Assembly: GCF_900167445.1 (NCBI RefSeq)
Contig: NZ_FUZT01000004.1
Coordinates: 186,001-250,000 of the forward strand
DNA length: 64,000 bases
Reading direction: 5' to 3'
Origin: Maledivibacter halophilus
Lineage (GTDB): Bacteria; Bacillota; Clostridia; Peptostreptococcales; Caminicellaceae
Positions 51,182 through 60,182 of the stretch are shown here, one piece after another (within the stretch, counting starts at the first letter, position 1; each line of letters begins with the position of its first letter). The position numbers and the translations under genes were made by a program. Under the pieces are notes generated by a model. It saw nothing but the letters and a program-made list of their open reading frames with translations, was not told the DNA's origin and did no database searches.

Positions 51182-52165
51182 ATGGATTTTAATAATATTC
51201 TTCTTGCAGGTGCAAGCTTAGGTGGATTAGGTCTTTTATTTGGTGCAGGATTGGCCTTTGCTTCACAAAAGTTTGCAGTGGAAATAGATCCTAGAGCTCT
51301 TGCCATTAGAGATGCACTTCCTGGCGCAAACTGCGGTGGTTGCGGATATCCAGGATGTGATGGTTTTGCCAATGCAGTGGCTGATGGTAAGGCTCCTGTT
51401 AATGGATGCCCAGTTGGTGGTGCCGAGTGTGCAGAGAAGGTTGCCGAAATAATGGGTGTTGAAGTTGGCGAAGGTGTAAAGCAAGTTGCAAGAGTTATTT
51501 GTAAAGGTGATAATAAAAACTGTAAAGAAAAATATGAATATTTTGGTATACAGGATTGTAAGGCGGCCGCTATGCTTGCTGGTGGAAGTAAGGGTTGCAG
51601 TTATGGATGTTTGGGTTTAGGAACATGTGTTAAGGCATGTCAGTTTGATGCTATAAAAATAACTGATGGAAATGTTGCTGTAATTGATCCTGAAAAATGT
51701 ACAGCTTGTGGGAAATGCCTTGAAGTTTGTCCAAAGAACGTTATTGAATTTGTGCCATATGAACAAAATGTCATTGTGGATTGTAACAATAAGGAATTTG
51801 GTAAAGCTGTTAAAGAAAAATGTAGTGTAGGCTGTATCGGTTGTAAGATATGTGTTAAGACATGTCCATTTGATGCTATTGAATTTGAAAATAATCTTGC
51901 CAAGATAGATTATGAAAAATGTACTAATTGTATGCTATGCGCTGAGAAATGCCCTACAAAAGCAATCTATGCTAATTTTGAAAAACGCAGAAAAGCAGAA
52001 ATTTCTGAAGAAGATTGTATAGGTTGTACATTGTGTAAGAAAGTTTGTCCTGCAGAAGCAATTGAAGGGGAAGTAAAGGTTAAGCATAAAGTTATAGAGG
52101 ACAAATGTATTGGCTGTGGTGCATGTGAAGCAAAATGTCCTAAAAAAGCAATAAAAATGAAATAA
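51182..52165 (+). CDS. rnfB: Rnf complex subunit B (polyferredoxin)
   Basis: A 327-residue protein with an N-terminal membrane helix, the 4Fe-4S domain ANCGGCGYPGCDGFANAV and then six ferredoxin-type Cys clusters (CSYGCLGLGTCVKAC, CTACGKCLEVC, CSVGCIGCKICVKTC, CTNCMLCAEKC, CIGCTLCKKVC, CIGCGACEAKC). It is the entry site for electrons from reduced ferredoxin. It is the last gene of the operon, the clostridial order (CDGEAB), with the terminator at 52191. Ribosome site AAAGGGTG. The number of ferredoxin-type motifs is high. Confidence 0.96.
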   Translation: MDFNNILLAGASLGGLGLLFGAGLAFASQKFAVEIDPRALAIRDALPGANCGGCGYPGCDGFANAVADGKAPVNGCPVGGAECAEKVAEIMGVEVGEGVKQVARVICKGDNKNCKEKYEYFGIQDCKAAAMLAGGSKGCSYGCLGLGTCVKACQFDAIKITDGNVAVIDPEKCTACGKCLEVCPKNVIEFVPYEQNVIVDCNNKEFGKAVKEKCSVGCIGCKICVKTCPFDAIEFENNLAKIDYEKCTNCMLCAEKCPTKAIYANFEKRRKAEISEEDCIGCTLCKKVCPAEAIEGEVKVKHKVIEDKCIGCGACEAKCPKKAIKMK

Positions 52166-52190
52166 ATTACAAAAATGACAATTTGTAAAA

Positions 52191-52232
52191 ACCTATGATA
52201 TCCTATTGGTCAAGATATCATAGGTTTTTTTA
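52191..52232 (+). terminator. Rho-independent terminator of the rnf operon
   Basis: ACCTATGATATC / GATATCATAGGT perfect 12-bp stem (52191-52202, 52214-52225), followed by a T-run of seven. Confidence 0.95.
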
Positions 52233-52414
52233 TTTCTATTTTGATTTGTAAAAAATACTACTTGTAATAATTTTTCCTAAATGCTAAACTTAAATTGTGT
52301 ACTAAGTTTAAAACCGAGATTTCCAATGGTTTCCTAATTATAATGGAGCAATAAATTCTTTTCATTCAAATTGAAATAATAGATAATACAGGATAAGTTG
52401 GATATAATAACCTA

Positions 52415-52516
52415 TATAGAGTTCATAGTAAAACTTAATTTATGCATATGAAAATATCCAATGGTTTTAAGGGTTTTTGATATGTGTAAATTAAAGTCTT
52501 TACTTGAATCTCTATA
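52415..52516. repeat. Family-3 inverted-repeat element, copy 2
   Basis: Left arm TATAGAGTTCATAGTAAAAC TTAATTTATGCATAT; the reverse complement of the right arm (ending 52516) reads TATAGAGATTCAAGTAAAGA CTTTAATTTACACATAT. A second left arm begins inside its last bases (copy 3). Confidence 0.8.
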
Positions 52517-52551
52517 GAGCTCATAGTAAAACTTAATTTATACATAAAAAG
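52513..52551. repeat. Family-3 element, copy 3 (left arm only)
   Basis: TATAGAGCTCATAGTAAAAC then TTAATTTATACATAAA repeats the left arm of copy 2 nearly exactly, 98 bases away; no matching right arm follows, so the copy is truncated. Confidence 0.75.
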
Positions 52552-52615
52552 CATCCAATTTTTTCTATATAAAATCATCTTATATTATATATAGGACTAT
52601 CATAATAGATGTATT

Positions 52616-52648
52616 TAAAGATAAACAACTTTAAGGTTTAATAAATTT
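52616..52648. repeat. 33-bp dispersed repeat, copy 2 (inverted relative to 42289)
   Basis: Reverse complement of these bases matches 42290-42322 at 32 of 33 positions. It lies between the family-3 copies. Confidence 0.7.
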
Positions 52649-52715
52649 GAAATAGAAGTGCAGAAGTTTTCACTATTTTCTTTTAAATTTATTTTAACTA
52701 TTTCTGTTGTGTAAT

Positions 52716-52821
52716 TATAGATATTCCAGTGAAATAGTTAATTTATACACATTAAAAATCCCTAGAAGCATTGGATATATTGATATGTATAAATTAAGTT
52801 TTACTATGGAAAATCTATATA
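52716..52821. repeat. Family-3 inverted-repeat element, copy 4
   Basis: Left arm TATAGATATTCCAGTGAAAT AGTTAATTTATACACAT; right arm (reverse complement from 52821) TATAGATTTTCCATAGTAAA ACTTAATTTATACATAT. The left arm matches copy 1 at 1017 over 16 of the first 17 bases. It ends 27 bases before the next start codon. Confidence 0.8.
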
Positions 52822-52847
52822 ATAGCTTGTGAAGGAGGGCATCTCTA

Positions 52848-53096
52848 GTGAGATCAAGAAATAGGAATCCATGGCTTTTGTTACTTTTACTATTAGTAGG
52901 CTTAGTTATTGGTGGAGTTATTGGAGACATATTTGGAGATAGTATAAAGTGGCTTGGATACAGTAAATCTATAGGAATCAGTCCTGCTACTCTTGATTTA
53001 AATGTTATACAACTAACATTTGGATTTACTATGAACATTAGTTTAACAAGTATTTTGGGCCTTATAATTGCATTATTAATATTTAATAGACTGTAG
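52848..53096 (+). CDS. Small membrane protein (DUF4321)
   Basis: An 82-residue protein starting at GTG 52848 behind GAAGGAGGG. A short basic start (MRSRNRNP) is followed by a hydrophobic helix with glycine (LLLLLLVGLVIGGVIGDIFG), a short loop and a second helix (SILGLIIALLIFNRL). The pattern matches DUF4321, a family of small membrane proteins often found next to maf/radC/mreB in clostridia. Function is unknown. It is 7 bases before maf and so heads this long operon. Confidence 0.85.
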   Translation: MRSRNRNPWLLLLLLLVGLVIGGVIGDIFGDSIKWLGYSKSIGISPATLDLNVIQLTFGFTMNISLTSILGLIIALLIFNRL

Positions 53097-53103
53097 GTGC
53101 TAT

Positions 53104-53703
53104 ATGAATAAAAAAATTATTTTAGCTTCAGCTTCCCCTAGACGACGAGAAATATTGAAAAACCTAGGGCTATGCTTTAGAATAGTGAAAAGTGATTTAG
53201 ATGAGAAAATTAGATCTGATGAAAAGCCACAGCATATAGTTATGGCTTTAGCTTTTGAAAAAGCCTTAGATGTGGCTGGTTCTGTGGAAAATAACACAAT
53301 AATAATAGCTGCTGATACAATAGTTTATAAAGATACAGTATTAGGAAAGCCTAAATCATTTAATAATGCATTTAATATGCTAAATTTATTGCAGGATGAT
53401 GTACATTATGTATATACAGGATTAGCTGTAATAGAAAAAGGTACTGATAGAAAATACGTTACATATGAAAAGACTATGGTTAAGATTAAAAAATTATCTG
53501 AGACTAAGATAAAGAAGTATATTGAGACTGGTGAAGTGTGGGATAAGGCTGGAGCATATGGAATTCAAGGGTTTGGAGGAACTATTGTACAGTGGATTAA
53601 GGGAGATTATTTTTCTGTTGTTGGTTTACCAGTATCAAAGCTTGATAATATATTATTAAATTATTTTAATATAGATATTTTTGATATTGACAAGAATAAA
53701 TAA
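53104..53703 (+). CDS. maf: Maf family nucleotide pyrophosphatase
   Basis: A 199-residue protein. IILASASPRRREILKNLGLC, AADTIVYKDTVLGKPK and the later YIETGEVWDKAGAYGIQGFG match Maf/YhdE. These enzymes hydrolyse dTTP/UTP or modified nucleotides and are linked to septum control. It lies 7 bases after the DUF4321 gene and before radC and mreB, the conserved Firmicutes order. Confidence 0.95.
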   Translation: MNKKIILASASPRRREILKNLGLCFRIVKSDLDEKIRSDEKPQHIVMALAFEKALDVAGSVENNTIIIAADTIVYKDTVLGKPKSFNNAFNMLNLLQDDVHYVYTGLAVIEKGTDRKYVTYEKTMVKIKKLSETKIKKYIETGEVWDKAGAYGIQGFGGTIVQWIKGDYFSVVGLPVSKLDNILLNYFNIDIFDIDKNK

Positions 53704-53844
53704 AATATTTCATTTCTTAAAATTCCACAAATAATCTGTTATAATATATACTTAGAGTTATAAAGTTTGTGTAAGAGACTAAAAAGTATTGACAAAAAAT
53801 AAGTTGATGACTTTGAAATTTAAGCAAGCTTTGGAGTGATAAAT

Positions 53845-54537
53845 ATGGACAAATATAACGTGACTATTAAAAAAATGCCAGAAAATGAAAGGCCAAGAGA
53901 AAAGCTCATAAGGTATGGTCCACAGACATTGTCCAATATTGAACTTTTAGCTATACTAATTAGAACTGGTTCAAGGGAACAATCGGCCCTTGAGCTTGCT
54001 AATGTTTTGTTAAGTCATCATGAGAAAGGGATTAGATATTTAGCCAATTGTACAGTAGAAGAATTAAGTGAAATAAAAGGAATCGGAACGAGTAAAGCTT
54101 GCCAGATTCTTGCAGCAGTAGAGCTTGGAAATAGATTATCAAGAAGTTCATTAGAAATAAAAAGAACTATAAAATCACCAAAGGATGTAACTGATATGTT
54201 TATTAACGATATGCGTTTTTTAGAAAAAGAACATTTTAAAGTAATTTTTCTTAACACTAAAAACGAAATAATAACATTTGAAACCATTTCAATAGGGAGC
54301 TTGAACGCTTCGATAGTACATCCAAGGGAGGTTTTTAAAAGAGCAATAAAAAAGAGCAGTGCGTCAATAATACTTCTACATAATCATCCTAGTGGTAATC
54401 CACAGCCTAGTAAAGAAGATATTAATATTACAAAACGATTAATTGAGGCTGGTCAAATAATTGGGATAGAAGTATTGGATCATATTATTATTGGCGACGG
54501 GAATTACTTTAGTTTAAAGGAAGAATCTTTAATATAA
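53845..54537 (+). CDS. radC: RadC/YeeS-type JAB domain protein
   Basis: A 230-residue protein. N-terminal helix-hairpin-helix region (VEELSEIKGIGTSKACQILA) and C-terminal JAMM/MPN+ metalloprotein motif (ILLHNHPSGNPQPSKEDINI) with the His-x-His and Asp. I start at ATG 53845, which has TTGGAG at the right distance; an in-frame GTG at 53836 does not. Function of RadC is unsettled; it is not clearly a repair protein. Standard position upstream of mreB. Confidence 0.93.
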   Translation: MDKYNVTIKKMPENERPREKLIRYGPQTLSNIELLAILIRTGSREQSALELANVLLSHHEKGIRYLANCTVEELSEIKGIGTSKACQILAAVELGNRLSRSSLEIKRTIKSPKDVTDMFINDMRFLEKEHFKVIFLNTKNEIITFETISIGSLNASIVHPREVFKRAIKKSSASIILLHNHPSGNPQPSKEDINITKRLIEAGQIIGIEVLDHIIIGDGNYFSLKEESLI

Positions 54538-54582
54538 AATAAAAGCCATAGTCATCGTTGACAACTAGGAAGGAGTAAATGA

Positions 54583-55617
54583 ATGGGATTATTCAACTTA
54601 TTTACTAAAGATATAGGTATAGATTTGGGAACTGCTAACACATTAATTAATGTTAAAGGAAAAGGAATAGTAATTCGTGAACCATCTGTAGTGGCAATAC
54701 AGGAAGACACTAAGGATGTACTTGCTGTGGGACTGGAAGCTAAGAAAATGATAGGTAGAACACCTGGAAATATAGTTGCCATTAGACCTTTAAAGGATGG
54801 AGTTATTGCAGATTTTGATACAACTCAAGGGATGTTAAGGTACTTTATCAAAAGGGCGAATCCTAAGAATTCAGTTGTTTTTAGACCAAGAGTGTTAGTT
54901 TGTGTGCCTTCTGGAGTTACAGAAGTTGAGAAGAGGGCCGTTATTGATGCCACTGAGCAGGCTGGAGCTAAAGAAGCATTTTTGATTGAAGAACCAATGG
55001 CTGCTGCTATTGGAGCAGGACTCCCGGTTGCTGACCCTACGGGTAGTATGGTTGTTGATATTGGTGGAGGTACAACGGAAATAGCAGTTATTTCTTTAGG
55101 TGGGATAGTTACTAGCAAATCCATTAGAATCGGTGGAGATGAAATGGATGAAGCAATTGTTCACTATATAAAAAAGGAATATAATTTGATGATAGGTGAG
55201 AGAACTGCTGAAGAAACTAAAATAACCATTGGATCAGCTTTTCCAAAGACTAAGGAAGAAAGAATGGAAATAAGAGGTAGAGATTTAGTTTCTGGACTAC
55301 CGAAAACTCTTACAATTACATCGACTGAAATTTTAGATGCATTAAATGAACCAGTTAATTCTATTTTAGAAGGAATAAAAATCACATTGGAAAAAACTCC
55401 ACCTGAACTTGCTGCAGATATAATGGAATATGGTATTATGCTTACTGGTGGTGGTGCATTATTAGACGGATTAGACAAGCTTATAAAAGAAGAAACAGGC
55501 ATGCCAGTAAGAATAGCTGAACAGCCTCTGGACTGTGTGGCCTCAGGAACAGGTGTAGCATTAGAAAATTATGATTTACTTAAGAGAGTTTTCATATCTC
55601 CAAGAAGAAATCGTTAA
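54583..55617 (+). CDS. mreB: Cell-shape actin homolog MreB
   Basis: A 344-residue actin-like protein. Phosphate-1 [25 protein letters not shown], phosphate-2 [16 protein letters not shown] and the adenosine motif [16 protein letters not shown] are all present. It polymerises under the membrane and guides the elongation machinery. Ribosome site AAGGAG. Followed at 15 bases by mreC, so mreBCD-PBP2 form the elongasome operon. Confidence 0.97.
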   Translation: MGLFNLFTKDIGIDLGTANTLINVKGKGIVIREPSVVAIQEDTKDVLAVGLEAKKMIGRTPGNIVAIRPLKDGVIADFDTTQGMLRYFIKRANPKNSVVFRPRVLVCVPSGVTEVEKRAVIDATEQAGAKEAFLIEEPMAAAIGAGLPVADPTGSMVVDIGGGTTEIAVISLGGIVTSKSIRIGGDEMDEAIVHYIKKEYNLMIGERTAEETKITIGSAFPKTKEERMEIRGRDLVSGLPKTLTITSTEILDALNEPVNSILEGIKITLEKTPPELAADIMEYGIMLTGGGALLDGLDKLIKEETGMPVRIAEQPLDCVASGTGVALENYDLLKRVFISPRRNR

Positions 55618-55632
55618 AGTGGTGATAGTTAG

Positions 55633-56481
55633 ATGGGAAATATTTTTAAAAGTAAAGTAATGATAGTAACAATTGTTACTATCATTTTACTAATTATAAT
55701 TGGAATTACCTTTGGAGGAAGGGATAATATAACAAGTGGTGAAAACTTAGCAGGAAACATACTAACGCCAATTCAAAAGTTCTTTTATCTTGGAAGTGAT
55801 TTCATATCAGATTTTATACATCCTGTTGCAAACGTATGGAAGCTTGATGGACAAAATAAAAAGCTTAGAGAAGAAAATATTAAGCTTCAAAATCAAATTA
55901 TTAAATTGAAACTCAAGGTGCAAGAAATTGATGATCTAGAGAATCTTTATAATGCTTTAAATTATGCGAAGGAGAAGAATATCGAGAATTATGTTACCTG
56001 TAATGTTATAGCCAAGGATCCAGGAAATTGGTTTAATTTATTTACAATAGATGCAGGCCTTAAGGATGGTATAACTAAAAATAGCACGGTAATGAATGGT
56101 GACGGTTTAATTGGACTGGTATATGAAGTTGGGGATACATGGGCTAAGGTTATAACTATTATTGATAATAGAAGTAGAGTGAGTTTTGAAATCCTTAGTG
56201 ATACAAATAGTAATATAGGACTGATCAATGGAAGTGGAGACAAAAATTTAAAGGGGTATTTATTTGATACCGAGACTAAGGCTGAGATTGGCGATTACAT
56301 AGTAACATCTGGACTGGGTTTACATCCTAAGGGAATTATTATAGGTAAGATAAAGGACGTTATAGTAAAGGAAGATGAACTTTTAGAAAACATTATAGTT
56401 GAGCCTAATGTAAACTTTAAGAAATTAGATAGGGTGTTTGTAATACCAAATAATAGCAAAAAAGAAAATAGTGAAAATTAG
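55633..56481 (+). CDS. mreC: Rod-shape-determining protein MreC
   Basis: A 282-residue bitopic protein: one N-terminal membrane helix (VMIVTIVTIILLIIIGITFG), a coiled coil (KLREENIKLQNQIIKLKLKV) and the beta-barrel-like exported domain (VIAKDPGNWFNLFTIDAGLK, GLIGLVYEVGDTWAKVITII). It links MreB/MreD to PBP2. Short distance to its neighbours (15 and 11 bases). Confidence 0.94.
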   Translation: MGNIFKSKVMIVTIVTIILLIIIGITFGGRDNITSGENLAGNILTPIQKFFYLGSDFISDFIHPVANVWKLDGQNKKLREENIKLQNQIIKLKLKVQEIDDLENLYNALNYAKEKNIENYVTCNVIAKDPGNWFNLFTIDAGLKDGITKNSTVMNGDGLIGLVYEVGDTWAKVITIIDNRSRVSFEILSDTNSNIGLINGSGDKNLKGYLFDTETKAEIGDYIVTSGLGLHPKGIIIGKIKDVIVKEDELLENIIVEPNVNFKKLDRVFVIPNNSKKENSEN

Positions 56482-56492
56482 AGGAGCTTAAG

Positions 56493-56975
56493 ATGAGCGG
56501 ATATTCAATGTTTGTTATAATTATAATTAATTTCATTTTACAATCTACAGTCTTTCAACATTTTCGTATAGGAGGAATTTTACCGAATACGGCGTTAATT
56601 ATTGTTGTTTCCATAAGTATATTGTCAGGAAGGAAAAAAGGCGTTACAGCTGGAATAATAGCGGGTATATTGCAGGATATTTTCTTTAGTAAAGCGATTG
56701 GCATAAATATTCTGATATATTCTTTTCTAGGATATTTAATAGGTGGATTAGAAAGTAGATTGTTTAAGGATAATTATATTACCCCATTAATTCTTATGAT
56801 TTTATCGACCTTTTTCTATCATGGTATATATTTCGTATTAATGCATTTTTTAAGACATCGAGTAGATTACATATCTATTTTAAGAACGGTTATTTTTACA
56901 GAAAGTATCTATAATTCAATTGTAGGAATTTTAATATATAGGATTTTTTTTAATCGTGTTTATGGGTATAAGTAA
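56493..56975 (+). CDS. mreD: Rod-shape-determining protein MreD
   Basis: A 160-residue integral membrane protein with about five helices (VISMSIL-type segments, FQHFRIGGILPNTALIIVVS, IAGILQDIFFSKAIGINIL). Small size, hydrophobicity and position between mreC and PBP2 identify MreD; primary sequence is weakly conserved in this family. Ribosome site GAGGAG. Confidence 0.9.
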   Translation: MSGYSMFVIIIINFILQSTVFQHFRIGGILPNTALIIVVSISILSGRKKGVTAGIIAGILQDIFFSKAIGINILIYSFLGYLIGGLESRLFKDNYITPLILMILSTFFYHGIYFVLMHFLRHRVDYISILRTVIFTESIYNSIVGILIYRIFFNRVYGYK

Positions 56976-56995
56976 GTTGGAGTTGGAGGAAAAAT

Positions 56996-59914
56996 ATGCT
57001 TGATAAATTAAAGGATAGAAACAATCAAATTATAATTAGCTTTATAGTAATTTTTTTTATTATATTTGTTCGGCTTTTGAATCTTACTATTGTTGAAGGA
57101 GAAAATAGACGAGAAAGATCAGAGAATATTCGTATAAAGGATATTTCAATTGTAGCACCAAGAGGTGAAATTAGAGATAGAAATGGAGTTTTAATAGCTG
57201 GGAATATTCCTAGCTTTACTGTTCAATTAGTCAGAAGCGAATTACCTATAGAAGATCTTCATGAAGTTGCTATCAAAGTAATTGATATATTAGAAGAAAA
57301 CAATGAAAAGCATATAGAATTTCCAATAATAATAGAAAATAATAATTTTGTTTATTCCTACGACAGAGAAATTGAAAATTGGCTTTTGTCTTTGGGAGAA
57401 GAATATTATAATTTAAAAGATGCTGAAGCCGTTTTTAATAAAATTGTTTCAGATAATTTACCCATTGAGAATTTAGATAAGCTGAAAGCACAAGAATATC
57501 TAATAGCCATGGGAATAACGCCACCTATATCTATAAGTAAAATGAAATTTTTACCACAGATGAAAAAAGAAGATTTTTTAAAAAGCTATGGATTGGATGT
57601 TAATATTGATGCCAAGAAAGCATTTGAAGAGTTAAGAGAGAAATATAAAATAGGTGATGAATATACGGATGATGATGCTAGAAAAATTTTAACAATAAGA
57701 CATGCTTTAACAAGTCAGGGGTATCTAAAATATAAGCCACTTAGAATTGCTTCTGATATATCGGAAGAAACTGCAATACTTATAGAAGAAGCTGGAATGG
57801 ATCTGCCAGGAATAGGTGTGGCTATAGAACCTAAAAGATACTATCCCAACGGTGAGATGGCTTCCCATATACTTGGCTTTCTTGGGAAGATATCAAATGA
57901 AAGTGAAATAAAAAAATATGTTGAAGAAAATGAATATTCTAAAAGTGATATTGTTGGAAAAACAGGTATTGAAGGTAAATATGAACTAATCTTAAAAGGA
58001 GAGAATGGAGCGAAATCCGTAGAGGTTAATACCTATGGTAGAACAGTAAAAGAGTTAGAATATGAAAAAAAACCAAAGCCTGGCAAAAATATATATTTAA
58101 CTATAGATACCAAGCTTCAAAAAGTGGCAGAGGAAGCTTTAAAGCGTGGATTAGAGGAAATACAAAAAGGTGGAGCCTTTAAAAGCAAATGGGGAGATTA
58201 TGATTACAAAGAAAGCTTTCCAAATGCAAAAACGGGAGCTGTAGTAGTTACTGATGTAAATACAGGCGAAGTTCTTGCTTTAGCAAGTTATCCAGCCTAT
58301 GATCCCAATCTTTTTTCTACAGGGATATCTAATGAAGAGTGGCAGAATTTGCAGCCCGAAAACAAAAGAGATCCTATAGCGCCGAACCCAATGTTAAATA
58401 TTGCCACAATTACAGCTGTACAGCCTGGCTCAATATTTAAAATGATTACAGGATTAGCTGCTATAGATCAGGGGTTGGACCCTAATAGAAAACTCTATGA
58501 TGGCGGTGTTATTAGAAGAGGTTCAGAAACCTTTGGCTGCTGGATTTGGAACCAATATAAGACGAGTCATGGTTATGTTGATTTAATAAAGGCTCTGGAA
58601 GAATCCTGTAATTATTATATGTATGATATAGTAAATGGCTATGATTATTATAAGGATGAGCCTTTAGGAATAGATATGAATGTAGATAAATTAATAGAAT
58701 ATATAAAAATGTTTGGATTAGGTAAAACAACTGGCTTAGAAATATCAGAGTTTGTAGCGGGAGCTCCGGATCCCGATAAAAAATCAAGAAATATGCTATT
58801 ATATTTGGAAAGAAGACTTTATGAAATTAGTGAAGACTATTTGCCAGCTAATATATTAGAGGATGAAGATGAAATCAAAAATTGTATCGATGAAATATTG
58901 AGCTGGGCCAAGGACAATCCTTCTAGGGGCACTATTTTAAGTAGGCTTAAAGAGATGGGCATAGAAGAATCTAAGGCAAATGATCTTGCTGATATTATAA
59001 AATTTGACTATTTTATTCAAATGAATTTTAAAGAAGGAGATGCATTTAATCTGGCAATTGGACAGGGAGCCCATGCGTATACACCAGTTCAAATGGCTAG
59101 ATATATTTCTGCAATTGCCAATGACGGATACTTAAATGAATTAACACTAATAAAAAGAATTGGAAATGAGGAACAATCTAAGGCCGATAAGAAACAAAAA
59201 ATTCCTCTTAATAATAATGATAACCTTAAGTATATAAGAGAAGGAATGAGACGGGTTAATGAAACTGGCACAGGAAGAAGCGCATTTAGTGGTTTTGAAG
59301 GTGTTGCTGGAAAAACTGGTACAGCGGAAAGAGATGGTAAAATTCCTCCTTTAGATGAGGTAGAGTATATAAAGAAACATTTAAAATATATTGCTCCTAA
59401 TATATCATTAGATAAAATAATGGAAGAATCCAATAAGATATTTAATCAAAGAAAAAAGGAACTAGAGTCATTGCAAAAAGAGCTGGAAGAGCTGCAACAA
59501 AAGATTGAAGAATTGGAACAAGAGAATGAGAAAGTATCTGGTAAAGAAGCTAATGAGAATAGAGATGATGAAATCGAAAATTTAAAGAGCAAAAAAAATA
59601 GAGTGAATAATGAAATAATAGGCAAATTAACAAGGGGCTATTTTGAAGAAGGTTCAGTGATGAGGGAAGCAATAAAAAGACTTGATAAGAGAGTCACAGA
59701 TGAAATGATTGACCAGTTTAAAAGCGATTATGATAATTTTGCATGGTTCACATCATTTTCTCCTTATGAAAAGCCAGAAATAGCAGTTGTAGTATTATTA
59801 TTTCAAGGTGGTCATGGAGGATATGGAGCACCTATAGCTAAGGAAATAATTGGAACATATCAGGAGTCGAAAAATGGAGCTACAATGAAAAATAACCAGA
59901 ATTTAGATGAATAA
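56996..59914 (+). CDS. mrdA: Penicillin-binding protein 2 (elongasome transpeptidase) with large insertions
   Basis: A 972-residue class-B PBP, longer than the usual about 600-700. One membrane helix (about 11-30), a pedestal domain, then the transpeptidase with SxxK (QPGSIFKMITG), SxN (ESCNYYMY) and KTG (GKTGTAER, K773). Between KTGT and the closing strand (FAWFTSFSPYEKPEIAVVV, about 915) lie about 140 residues, where some 20 are usual; they include an acidic coiled coil (KKELESLQKELEELQQKIEE). A second insert of roughly 90 residues precedes the GDAFNLAIGQG segment. It cross-links side-wall peptidoglycan together with RodA. Confidence 0.93.
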   Translation: MLDKLKDRNNQIIISFIVIFFIIFVRLLNLTIVEGENRRERSENIRIKDISIVAPRGEIRDRNGVLIAGNIPSFTVQLVRSELPIEDLHEVAIKVIDILEENNEKHIEFPIIIENNNFVYSYDREIENWLLSLGEEYYNLKDAEAVFNKIVSDNLPIENLDKLKAQEYLIAMGITPPISISKMKFLPQMKKEDFLKSYGLDVNIDAKKAFEELREKYKIGDEYTDDDARKILTIRHALTSQGYLKYKPLRIASDISEETAILIEEAGMDLPGIGVAIEPKRYYPNGEMASHILGFLGKISNESEIKKYVEENEYSKSDIVGKTGIEGKYELILKGENGAKSVEVNTYGRTVKELEYEKKPKPGKNIYLTIDTKLQKVAEEALKRGLEEIQKGGAFKSKWGDYDYKESFPNAKTGAVVVTDVNTGEVLALASYPAYDPNLFSTGISNEEWQNLQPENKRDPIAPNPMLNIATITAVQPGSIFKMITGLAAIDQGLDPNRKLYDGGVIRRGSETFGCWIWNQYKTSHGYVDLIKALEESCNYYMYDIVNGYDYYKDEPLGIDMNVDKLIEYIKMFGLGKTTGLEISEFVAGAPDPDKKSRNMLLYLERRLYEISEDYLPANILEDEDEIKNCIDEILSWAKDNPSRGTILSRLKEMGIEESKANDLADIIKFDYFIQMNFKEGDAFNLAIGQGAHAYTPVQMARYISAIANDGYLNELTLIKRIGNEEQSKADKKQKIPLNNNDNLKYIREGMRRVNETGTGRSAFSGFEGVAGKTGTAERDGKIPPLDEVEYIKKHLKYIAPNISLDKIMEESNKIFNQRKKELESLQKELEELQQKIEELEQENEKVSGKEANENRDDEIENLKSKKNRVNNEIIGKLTRGYFEEGSVMREAIKRLDKRVTDEMIDQFKSDYDNFAWFTSFSPYEKPEIAVVVLLFQGGHGGYGAPIAKEIIGTYQESKNGATMKNNQNLDE

Positions 59915-59942
59915 TGTAAAGAAACGTAATAAATAAATAAAA

Positions 59943-59968
59943 GCTGAGGATTATACTAGTACCTCAGC
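59943..59968 (+). terminator. Hairpin after PBP2
   Basis: GCTGAGG / CCTCAGC perfect 7-bp stem with a 12-base loop (59943-59968); the following sequence is ATTATTTATAAT, a weak T-run. The remaining bases to 60170 hold only AT-rich sequence, possibly a degenerate repeat. Confidence 0.6.
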
Positions 59969-60182
59969 ATTATTTATAATAAATTTATTATTATAAAAGA
60001 AGGAATATCTTATTAATTGAAGAATTATTAATATAGCAAATTTATCGTACCTAAACTTAAATGATGTAAAATTTAAATTTATACAAATCTATAAGGCTTA
60101 AAGAATCAAAGTATTTAAATATAGATAGCTTGAGGTTAAATATCTATATACAGATATATATGGATTTGGAGGTAGCATTTAG

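Noticed and set aside
52415..52551. Direct repeats 98 bases apart, considered as a CRISPR-like array
   Set aside because: Only two copies, with arms that pair as inverted repeats rather than regular repeat-spacer units, and no cas genes.
60000..60170. Fourth dispersed-repeat family or family-3 copy before minC
   Set aside because: TTTAAATTTATACAAATCTATA is only vaguely similar to the family-3 arms and no clear second arm could be aligned.
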